From: VRUE01 sp963704515
GTDB lineage: Bacteria; Actinomycetota; Thermoleophilia; Solirubrobacterales; 70-9
Length of the DNA stretch: 64,000 bases
Assembly: GCA_963704515.1 (NCBI GenBank)
Contig: OY969913.1
Coordinates: 186,001 to 250,000, forward strand
Direction: 5' to 3'
The notes beneath the pieces were generated by a model that did no database searches, had not been told where the DNA came from, and saw only the letters and a program-made list of their open reading frames with translations. The translations under genes and the position numbers were made by a program. This document shows positions 49,692 to 56,764 of this stretch, in pieces; position 1 is the first letter of the stretch; each line of letters begins with the position of its first letter.

Positions 49692-50392
49692 GCCGACGGC
49701 AAAGCGAAGAAGGCGATCGCGGCGAAGTGGGCGGCGGCGGCGAGGATGACGAAGGCGTGGAAGATCTCGTGGTAGCCGAAGACCCGCGGGTTGGGATTGG
49801 GGCGCTGGGTGGCGTAGACGACGGCGCCCGCCGTGTAGAGGAGGCCGCCGGCGGCGACGAGCAGGGTGCCGGTGACGCCCATTGAGCCCCACAGCTCGGG
49901 GAAGGCGATCGCCGCGACCCAGCCGAGCGACATGTAGATCAGCGCCGCCACCCACTTCGGGTGGTCGATCCAGACCATCTCGACGATCGCCCCGGCGATC
50001 GCGCCGATCCAGACGACGACGAGGATCGCGTCGGCCAGCGGGCCGTGCAGGACGAGCAGGGCGAAGGGCGTGTAGGTGCCGGCGATGAGGAAGAAGATCA
50101 TCGAGTGATCGAGGCGGCGCATCCAGCGGCGCATGTTGGGCCGGGTCCAGTTGACGCGGTGATAGAGCGCGCTGGTGCCGAGCAGCGCGGAGAGGCTGAC
50201 CGCGTAGATCGCCACCGCCAAGGTCGCCTTCGGCGTCTTCGCGGCGACGATCAGGCCGGCGCCGAGGAAGAGTGAGACGAAGAAGGCCCACTCATGCGAG
50301 ACCCCGCGCAGCTTCGGCTTGACCGCGGCAATCGCATCGCTTGCAACTTCCCTTGCAGATTCGGCCTTCTGAGTTGCTCGCGCCGGCCCCAT
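49688..50392 (-). CDS. hemolysin III / PAQR family membrane protein
   Basis: 234 residues from ATG 50392 (GTG 50395 also possible). Seven TM helices and the conserved pattern GVSHEWAFFVSLFLGAG, SALLGTSALYHRVNWTRPNM, RLDHSMIFFLIAGTYTPF and the late GYHEIFHAFVILAAAAHF. The His/Asp/Ser set binds zinc in PAQR receptors. The bacterial role is unclear and the hemolysin name is historical. A soluble N-terminal ~25 residues precedes TM1. Confidence 0.92.
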   Translation of the reverse strand: MGPARATQKAESAREVASDAIAAVKPKLRGVSHEWAFFVSLFLGAGLIVAAKTPKATLAVAIYAVSLSALLGTSALYHRVNWTRPNMRRWMRRLDHSMIFFLIAGTYTPFALLVLHGPLADAILVVVWIGAIAGAIVEMVWIDHPKWVAALIYMSLGWVAAIAFPELWGSMGVTGTLLVAAGGLLYTAGAVVYATQRPNPNPRVFGYHEIFHAFVILAAAAHFAAIAFFALPSA

Positions 50393-50524
50393 CACCTTGT
50401 CACCATAGAGGCAGGAAAGCACGAAATCTGCCTCGTTTGCGGAAACCGCGTGCACAAAGTCTGTCCGACGCGTTGAAGATCCTCGGCAGCTCACCCCTGA
50501 AGCCGCCCCGAGAGGAGAAGTTCG

Positions 50525-53311
50525 ATGTCCAAGACCGCCACCAGCGCACCCCAGACCGGTCTGCAGGGCCTCTCGATAGGGCGCCGCTTTTCCGCTGCCG
50601 GGACGCATCCATTCGACGAGGTCGAGTGGGAGACGCGCGACGCGGTGATCGGCAATCCCGAGAGCCCCGCCTTCGAGCAGCGCGGGGTCGAGTTCCCCGT
50701 GAGCTGGTCCCAGAACGCGACCAACATCGTCGCCCAAAAGTACTTCCGCGGCCAGCTCGGCAGCGAGAAAAGGGAGTCCTCGGTCAAACAGATGATCGGC
50801 CGCGTCGCCGGCACGATCTCCGAGTGGGGACGCGAGGGCGGCTACTTCGCCTCGGCCGAGGACGCCGACGCCTTCGAGGCCGAGCTGACCTCGATCCTGC
50901 TCAACCAGAAGGCGGCCTTCAACTCGCCGGTCTGGTTCAACGTCGGCTTCGAGGAGCGGCCGCAGTGCTCGGCCTGCTTCATCCTCAGCGTCGAAGACAA
51001 CATGGACTCGATCCTCGGCTGGAACACCAAGGAGGGCAAGATCTTCCGCGGCGGCTCCGGCTCGGGGATCAACCTCTCCAACATCCGCGGCTCGATGGAG
51101 CAGCTGGCCAAGGGCGGCACCGCGAGCGGGCCGGTCAGCTTCATGCGCGGCGCCGACTCCTGGGCGGGGACGATCAAGTCCGGCGGCAAGACGCGCCGCG
51201 CCGCGAAGATGGTCGTGCTCGACGTCGACCACCCGGACATCGAGCACTTCATCTGGTGCAAGGCCGACGAGGAGAAAAAGGCCGCCGCCCTACGCGACGC
51301 GGGCTTCGACATGTCGATCGACGGCGAGGGCTTCACCTCGATCCAGTACCAGAACGCCAACAACTCGGTGCGGGTCAGCGACGAGTTCATGGAGGCGGTC
51401 GAGGCCGACGAGGACTGGCAGCTGACCGCGCGCACCGACGGCTCGGCCGTGAAAACGCTGGAGGCGCGCGAGCTGATGAACCAGATCGCCGACGCCGCCT
51501 GGCGCTGCGCCGACCCCGGCGTCCAGTACGACACGATCATCAACCGCTGGCACACCTGCCCGGAGTCGGGCCGGATCAACGCCTCCAATCCCTGTAGCGA
51601 GTACATGCACGTCGACGACTCGGCCTGCAACCTTGCCTCGCTCAACCTGATGAAATTCCGCCGCGAGGACGGCAGCTTCGACGTCGAAGACTTCGAGCAC
51701 GCGGTCGACATCGTCTTCCTCGCCCAGGAGATCGTCGTCGGCTTCTCCTCCTACCCGACCGAGGAGATCACCGAGAACGCCAACAAGTTTCGCCAGCTCG
51801 GCCTCGGCTACGCCAACCTCGGCGCCCTGCTGATGTCCGATGGCCTGCCCTATGACTCGACCGAGGGCCGCAACGTCGCCGCCGCGATCACGGCGCTGAT
51901 GACCGGCCGCGCCTATCGCCAGTCGGCGCTGATCGCCGCCGGGGCGACCGGTCCCTATGAGGAGTACGAGCGCAACCGTGACGCCCACAACGGGGTGATG
52001 CGGATGCACCGCGACGCCTCCTACGACGTCGACGAGACCGGGATCAAGGGCGACCTGCTCGGCGCCGCGCAGCGGGCCTGGGACGAGGCGGTCGAGCTCG
52101 GCTCCGAGCACGGCTACCGCAACGCGCAGGCGACGGTGTTGGCGCCGACCGGGACGATCAGCTTCCTGATGGACTGCGACACGACCGGGATCGAGCCCGA
52201 CTTCTCCCTGGTCAAGTTCAAGGAGCTGGTCGGCGGCGGCCAGATGACGATCACCAATCGCTCGGTGCCGCTGGCGCTGCGCACGCTCGGCTACGCCGAG
52301 CCGCAGGTCGAGCAGATCGCCGCCTACATCGCCGAGAACAGCACGATCGTCGGCGCCCCCGGCCTCAAGGACGAGCACCTGCCGGTCTTCGACGTCGCGG
52401 TAGGAGAGCGGGCGATCTCCCACACCGGTCACATCGACATGATGGCGGCGACGCAGCCCTTCATCTCGGGGGCGATCTCCAAGACGGTCAACCTGCCGCA
52501 GACGGCGACGATCGAGGACATCGCCGACGCCTACACGCGCGGCTGGAAGGGCGGCCTCAAGGCGCTGGCGATCTACCGCGACGGCTCGAAGACGGCGCAG
52601 GCGCTGCGCACCGATGCCCAGGAGGAGAAGGGCGCCGAGGCCGAGCAGGCGATGTCGGCCCCGGTGCGCAAGCGGATGCCGCAGGAGCGCGAATCGATCA
52701 CCCACAAGTTCTCGATCGCCGGCCACGAGGGCTACATCACCGCCGGCAAGTACGAGGACGGCTCGGTCGGCGAGATCTTCCTCACCGACATCGGCAAGGA
52801 GGGCTCGACGATGCGCGGGCTGCTCAACGCCTTCGCCACGGCGATCTCGCTCGGCCTCCAGTACGGCGTGCCGCTCGAGGACTTCGTGCGCAAGTTCAGC
52901 TACATGCGCTTCGAGCCGGAGGGGATCACCCAGAACCCGGAGATCCCCTTCGCCAAGTCGATGCCCGACTACATCATGCGCTGGCTGGCGAGCCGCTTCA
53001 TCGAGGACACCGAAACGCTGGAGGACCTCGGCATCCTCACCAAGGAGGTGCGGGCCAAGAAGGACGCGGAGACGAGCCAGCTCGGCCTCGGCATCCCGAC
53101 CGACACGGCGAGCCCGGCCAATGGAGGGAACGGCGGCAACGGCGGCTCCAAGCCGGCCGCCTCGGCCTTCACCGAAACCCCCCCGGTCGTCCCCGCCCGG
53201 ATGTCCGGCATGGAGCTCGGCCCAGCCTGCGAACAGTGCGGCGGCATGATGCAGCGCACGGGCTCGTGCTACACCTGCTCCAGCTGCGGCAACAACACCG
53301 GCTGCGGCTGA
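50525..53311 (+). CDS. nrdJ: vitamin B12-dependent (class II) ribonucleotide reductase
   Basis: 928 residues from ATG 50525 with GAGAGGAGAA upstream. Ten-stranded barrel features: ATNIVAQKYFRGQ, NSPVWFNVGFEERPQCSACF, FRGGSGSGINLSNIRGS, NPCSEYMHVDDSACNLASLN and APTGTISFLMDCDTTGIEPD. The C-terminus ends with redox cysteines CEQCGGMMQRTGSCYTCSSC, which also look like a zinc ribbon. It reduces ribonucleotides using adenosylcobalamin, so needs no oxygen. No separate small subunit. No clear B12 riboswitch box is seen in the 130-bp upstream interval. Confidence 0.96.
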   Translation: MSKTATSAPQTGLQGLSIGRRFSAAGTHPFDEVEWETRDAVIGNPESPAFEQRGVEFPVSWSQNATNIVAQKYFRGQLGSEKRESSVKQMIGRVAGTISEWGREGGYFASAEDADAFEAELTSILLNQKAAFNSPVWFNVGFEERPQCSACFILSVEDNMDSILGWNTKEGKIFRGGSGSGINLSNIRGSMEQLAKGGTASGPVSFMRGADSWAGTIKSGGKTRRAAKMVVLDVDHPDIEHFIWCKADEEKKAAALRDAGFDMSIDGEGFTSIQYQNANNSVRVSDEFMEAVEADEDWQLTARTDGSAVKTLEARELMNQIADAAWRCADPGVQYDTIINRWHTCPESGRINASNPCSEYMHVDDSACNLASLNLMKFRREDGSFDVEDFEHAVDIVFLAQEIVVGFSSYPTEEITENANKFRQLGLGYANLGALLMSDGLPYDSTEGRNVAAAITALMTGRAYRQSALIAAGATGPYEEYERNRDAHNGVMRMHRDASYDVDETGIKGDLLGAAQRAWDEAVELGSEHGYRNAQATVLAPTGTISFLMDCDTTGIEPDFSLVKFKELVGGGQMTITNRSVPLALRTLGYAEPQVEQIAAYIAENSTIVGAPGLKDEHLPVFDVAVGERAISHTGHIDMMAATQPFISGAISKTVNLPQTATIEDIADAYTRGWKGGLKALAIYRDGSKTAQALRTDAQEEKGAEAEQAMSAPVRKRMPQERESITHKFSIAGHEGYITAGKYEDGSVGEIFLTDIGKEGSTMRGLLNAFATAISLGLQYGVPLEDFVRKFSYMRFEPEGITQNPEIPFAKSMPDYIMRWLASRFIEDTETLEDLGILTKEVRAKKDAETSQLGLGIPTDTASPANGGNGGNGGSKPAASAFTETPPVVPARMSGMELGPACEQCGGMMQRTGSCYTCSSCGNNTGCG

Positions 53312-53329
53312 GGGCGTAGCGACTCGCGC

Positions 53330-53878
53330 TCAGAGTTCTCCGCGAGCTGCCTTGAGGCTCTCGATGTCCACCTTGTCCTGTGAGCGGTTGGCGGCTCGCT
53401 TCATTCGCAGCAGCGCCTCGTAGCCGCAGAACCTGACGGGGTGCCCGAAGAACGTGCGCTCGATCGCGTGCGGGAGCAGATCCTTGTACGTGCCTTCGCC
53501 GTCGGCCGCGTCAGCGAAGCTGAAGCTCTGAAGCACGTCAAGGCGGCCGTGCGGAGTGATCAGGGTCCAGTTGCCTTCCATTTTCAGACCCTCTAGATCG
53601 GGGCGGAGGTCAAGCTCACCGGCGAACTCATCGAGGCCGATCGATTTCGCTTCGAGCTCCTCGAGCGCGGCGGCCAAGCGCTTCATGTTCTCTTCCTCCG
53701 GCTTGGGACAGATGTCGATGTCCTTGGTTGCCCGGGAGAAGCCGTGAGCGGACACCGCGAAGCCACCGACGACCAGGAAGTCGACCCCGTGGCTCGTCAG
53801 AACCGCCAGCATCGGCTCCGGTTTCAGCGGCCGGACGCGGCTCGCCTCGTCCTCCGCGTTGGGCGGGATGCCGGTCAC
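53330..53878 (-). CDS. nucleotidyltransferase, probable toxin of an HTH/NTase pair
   Basis: 182 residues from GTG/ATG at 53878. Contains the NTase core GVDFLVVGGFAVSAHGFSRA followed by TKDIDICPKPEEE (G-G and D-x-D), as in AbiEii/MNT-like minimal nucleotidyltransferases, and a later aspartate in HGRLDVLQSF. It overlaps the upstream XRE gene by 4 bp. In type II/IV modules such enzymes modify tRNA or other RNAs, and the HTH partner represses and neutralises. The family (AbiEii/DUF-like) is inferred. Confidence 0.75.
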   Translation of the reverse strand: MTGIPPNAEDEASRVRPLKPEPMLAVLTSHGVDFLVVGGFAVSAHGFSRATKDIDICPKPEEENMKRLAAALEELEAKSIGLDEFAGELDLRPDLEGLKMEGNWTLITPHGRLDVLQSFSFADAADGEGTYKDLLPHAIERTFFGHPVRFCGYEALLRMKRAANRSQDKVDIESLKAARGEL

Positions 53879-54234
53879 CCGAGGTCCGCTTCCGAGGCAA
53901 GCTGAGTTGCCATTTCACTGAGCTGGGCAGTCTGGGCCAGGCGCTCCTCCGGGCTCAGCCGGTAGTCGGCCCGCAACTCGGAAATCGATTGGTTGCTGCC
54001 ACCCGGCGGCGAATCGGATAGCGAGAGCGTCGAGATGCGAAGCGTCTCTCCCAGGGCGTTCAATATCCGCTCGAGCGTCTCGAGCTTTGGCGACACCAAG
54101 TCGCGCTCGATGCGGCTGATCGCGGCTTGGCTCGTGCCGAGCCGCCGGGCGAGATCGGCTTGATCGATCCCACGTCGCAAACGGGCCTCCCGGACAAAGG
54201 CACCGCAGCGCATGACTCGATCGTTCTCGGCCAT
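53875..54234 (-). CDS. XRE-type HTH protein, probable antitoxin/autorepressor
   Basis: 119 residues from ATG 54234. HTH_3: GAFVREARLRRGIDQADLAR, RRLGTSQAAISRIERDLVSP, KLETLERILNALGETLRIST. The C-terminal extension (ELRADYRLSPEERLAQTAQL) is typical of antitoxin-like partners. A perfect palindrome ATATCAA-AC-TTGATAT lies 12-27 bp upstream of the start, fitting autoregulation. Followed by the NTase gene with 4-bp overlap. Confidence 0.82.
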   Translation of the reverse strand: MAENDRVMRCGAFVREARLRRGIDQADLARRLGTSQAAISRIERDLVSPKLETLERILNALGETLRISTLSLSDSPPGGSNQSISELRADYRLSPEERLAQTAQLSEMATQLASEADLG

Positions 54235-54245
54235 CGCAAAGCAAT

Positions 54246-54261
54246 ATATCAAACTTGATAT
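54246..54261. promoter_or_regulatory. perfect operator palindrome of the XRE/NTase module
   Basis: ATATCAA (54246-54252) AC TTGATAT (54255-54261), perfect 7-bp arms in an AT-rich patch. It lies between the antitoxin start at 54234 and the end of the P450 gene, where the module's promoter must be. Confidence 0.65.
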
Positions 54262-55611
54262 TTACTTACCGAGCACGACCCGCGCGTTGTGGCGCGGCGT
54301 CTCGGTGATCGCGCGGCGGAAGATGCGTTCGGGGCGGGGGTCGGCGGGGCGGATCTGCCAGCGGCGGACCAGCTCGCGCAGGACGACGGTCATCTCGAAC
54401 TGGGCGAAGGAGGCGCCGAGGCAGCGGCGCACGCCGCCGCCGAAGGGGATCCAGGTGTAGGTGCCGGGTGGGGTCTCGAGGAAGCGCTCGGGGCGGAAGG
54501 CATCGGGCTCGGGGTAGACCTCGGGGTTGCGGTGGACGAGGTAGACGCAGGGCGCGACCGAGACCCCGGCCGGCAGCTCGTACCCGCCGATCCGCACCGG
54601 CTCGGTCAGCTTGCGCAGGACGATCGAGATCACCGGGCGCAGGCGCAGCGTCTCCTGGATCGTCGCGATCAGGTACTCCTCGCCGCCCTCCTGCGCCTCG
54701 GTGCGCAGGCGCTCGAGCTTCTCGGGGTGGCGGGCGAGCCGCTCGACCGCCCAGGCGAGCGAGGTCGCGGTCGTCTCGTGGCCGGCGACCAGCAGGGTGA
54801 GCAGCTCGTCGCGCATCTCCTCGTCGCTCATCGGGCTGCCGTCCTCGTGCGTCGCGCCGATCATCATCGAGAGCACGTCCTCGCGCTCGGCCACGTCCTC
54901 GGCGCGGCGCCGCTCGGCGATCTCGTGGTAGATCAGCGCGTCGACCCGCTCGATCCGACGGCGGAAGGCGCCGAAGCGACGCAGCCGTTCCGGGCCGAAC
55001 GCGAGCATCGGCAGCAGAAAGCGCGGATTGGTGGTCATGTCGAGGAACTCGCGCAGCGCCTCGCGCAGGTCGGCCAGCTTCGCCGCCTCCGCCTCGCCGA
55101 CGCCGAAGACCGTGCGCAGGATGATGTCCAGGGTCATCGCCTGCATGCGGGGGCGCAGCTCGTAGGGCGCGCCGACCGGCCAGCCGGCGATCTCGCGCTC
55201 GGCGATCTCCGCCATCGTCTGGCCGTAGGCCTGCATGCGCTCGCCGTGGAAGGGCGGCAGCAGCAGCCGACGCTGGCTGATGTGGCGCTCCTCGTCGAGG
55301 ACGAGCAGCGAGTTGCGGCCGAGCAGCGGGGCGAGGATCTGGTTGCCCTCGCCGGCGTGGAAGACCTTCGGGTCGCCGGTGAAGACCTGCTTGACCGCTG
55401 CCGGATCGGCGAGCAGGACCCAGTCGCCCTCGTAGGCGATGCGGATCCTGAAGGTGTCGCCGTAGCGATCCTGGCAGGCGTAGAGCATGCGCCGCGCCTG
55501 GCGCGACCAGATCGCCGTCTGGATCGCCCTCGGCAGCGGCGGGGTGGGCGGCAGCCGCCGCTCCGGCGCTCGCTGCGCCGGGCGTGGGGCCGTTGTGGTC
55601 GCTGCCTCCAT
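54262..55611 (-). CDS. cytochrome P450
   Basis: 449 residues from ATG 55611. I-helix AGHETTATSLAWAVE, K-helix ETLRLRP (ExxR), and heme loop FGGGVRRCLGASFAQFE with axial C397. There is no TM helix or signal peptide, so it is a soluble bacterial P450 (CYP-type fatty-acid/terpene-like) requiring external redox partners, none of which are in the window. It is divergent from an HSL-family esterase with a palindromic 16-mer in between. Confidence 0.95.
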   Translation of the reverse strand: MEAATTTAPRPAQRAPERRLPPTPPLPRAIQTAIWSRQARRMLYACQDRYGDTFRIRIAYEGDWVLLADPAAVKQVFTGDPKVFHAGEGNQILAPLLGRNSLLVLDEERHISQRRLLLPPFHGERMQAYGQTMAEIAEREIAGWPVGAPYELRPRMQAMTLDIILRTVFGVGEAEAAKLADLREALREFLDMTTNPRFLLPMLAFGPERLRRFGAFRRRIERVDALIYHEIAERRRAEDVAEREDVLSMMIGATHEDGSPMSDEEMRDELLTLLVAGHETTATSLAWAVERLARHPEKLERLRTEAQEGGEEYLIATIQETLRLRPVISIVLRKLTEPVRIGGYELPAGVSVAPCVYLVHRNPEVYPEPDAFRPERFLETPPGTYTWIPFGGGVRRCLGASFAQFEMTVVLRELVRRWQIRPADPRPERIFRRAITETPRHNARVVLGK

Positions 55612-55637
55612 CCCGCTCTCCTCGGCTGAGGGTATTG

Positions 55638-55653
55638 GACACCGATCGGTGTC
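55638..55653. promoter_or_regulatory. perfect 16-bp palindrome in the P450/esterase promoter
   Basis: GACACCGATCGGTGTC is exactly self-complementary. It is centred in the 91-bp gap between the divergent P450 and esterase starts. The ACACCGATCGGTGT core resembles TetR-family operators that control lipid and P450 genes in actinobacteria. No TetR gene is adjacent. Confidence 0.65.
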
Positions 55654-55702
55654 GTGTGAGATGGCTCTCACTGGTGGTAATGGCGTAGGCTGCCGGCCCC
55701 TC

Positions 55703-56764
55703 GTGGCACCGCCCCGCCTATCTCCCCGAACCGAGCACTGGATCGTGCGCCGCGTTTGCGGGCTGGGACCGCGGACTTCGCGGGCAATCTTCGGACGCCC
55801 GCCGCGACTCGACGGGCAGGAGCTGGCGCCCGACGTCCACGCGCTGCTGCGCCTGGCCGAGTGGAACGGCGACGGCGACACGTCGCTCGCCGTAGGCCGC
55901 CCCCCCGAGCAGGCGCGGGCCGAACTGCGCGCCGAGGTCCCGGTGGTGTGCGGGCCACCGCTGTCGATGGCCCGGGTCGAAAACCTGGTGATGAGCGGGC
56001 CCCTGGGCGAGATCCCGGCCCGGCTCTACGTCCCGCTGGGAGCGCCGCGTCCGCCCCAACCGCTGCTCGTCTTCTTCCACGGCGGCGGCTGGGTGATCGG
56101 CGACCTCGACACGCACGACAGCGTCTGCCGCTTCCTCGCCGAGCACAGCGGCTGCCGGGTGCTCGCGGTCGATTACAGGCTGGCGCCCGAGCACCCCTTC
56201 CCGCAACCGGTCGAAGACGCGGTCGCGGCCTTCGCCTGGGTCGCGGAGCACGCCGCAGAGCTGGGCGCCGACCCGGCGCGGATCGCGATCGGCGGCGACA
56301 GCGCCGGCGGCAACCTGGCGGCCGCGGTCTGCATCCAGGCGCGTGAGAGCGGCGCGACGATGCCCGCCATGCAGCTGCTGCTCTACCCGGTCACCGACGC
56401 CGTGGGAGGACAGGCCTCGCGCGACACCTTCGCCGAGGGCTTCGTCCTTACCAGGGCCGACATGAAGTACTTCGAAGAGCGCTACATCCCGGACGGGATC
56501 GACGGCGCCGACCCGCGCGCCTCGATGATGCGCGCCACCGACGTCTCCAGCCTGCCGCCGGCCTACGTCGGCACCGCGGGCTTCGACCCGCTGCGCGACG
56601 AGGGGGAGACCTACGCGGCGCGAATGCGCGAGGCCGGCGTGCGGGTCGTCCTGCAGCGGCACACGGGGCTGATCCACACCTTCGCCAACCTGACCGCGAT
56701 CTGTCCCAGCGCCCGCACCGCGATGCTCGAGGTGGCCGGAGCATTGCGCATGGGATTGGGATAG
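55703..56764 (+). CDS. alpha/beta hydrolase, HSL-type esterase
   Basis: About 353 residues. Oxyanion hole H126-G-G-G (FFHGGGWVIGD), nucleophile S200 in IAIGGDSAGGNLAAAV, acid D295 (AGFDPLRDEG) and base H325 (GLIHTF), the full hormone-sensitive-lipase triad. GTG 55703 is chosen because the N-terminal helix (RLSPRTEHWIVRRVCGLGPR) begins there; the frame is open further upstream. Likely hydrolyses short acyl esters. Divergent from the P450, perhaps acting on the same substrate. Confidence 0.88.
   Translation: MAPPRLSPRTEHWIVRRVCGLGPRTSRAIFGRPPRLDGQELAPDVHALLRLAEWNGDGDTSLAVGRPPEQARAELRAEVPVVCGPPLSMARVENLVMSGPLGEIPARLYVPLGAPRPPQPLLVFFHGGGWVIGDLDTHDSVCRFLAEHSGCRVLAVDYRLAPEHPFPQPVEDAVAAFAWVAEHAAELGADPARIAIGGDSAGGNLAAAVCIQARESGATMPAMQLLLYPVTDAVGGQASRDTFAEGFVLTRADMKYFEERYIPDGIDGADPRASMMRATDVSSLPPAYVGTAGFDPLRDEGETYAARMREAGVRVVLQRHTGLIHTFANLTAICPSARTAMLEVAGALRMGLG

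Noticed and set aside
50393..50524. Cobalamin riboswitch upstream of nrdJ
   Set aside because: Expected for a B12-dependent enzyme only when it is the alternative to another reductase; I could not find a B12-box-like core in this short interval.
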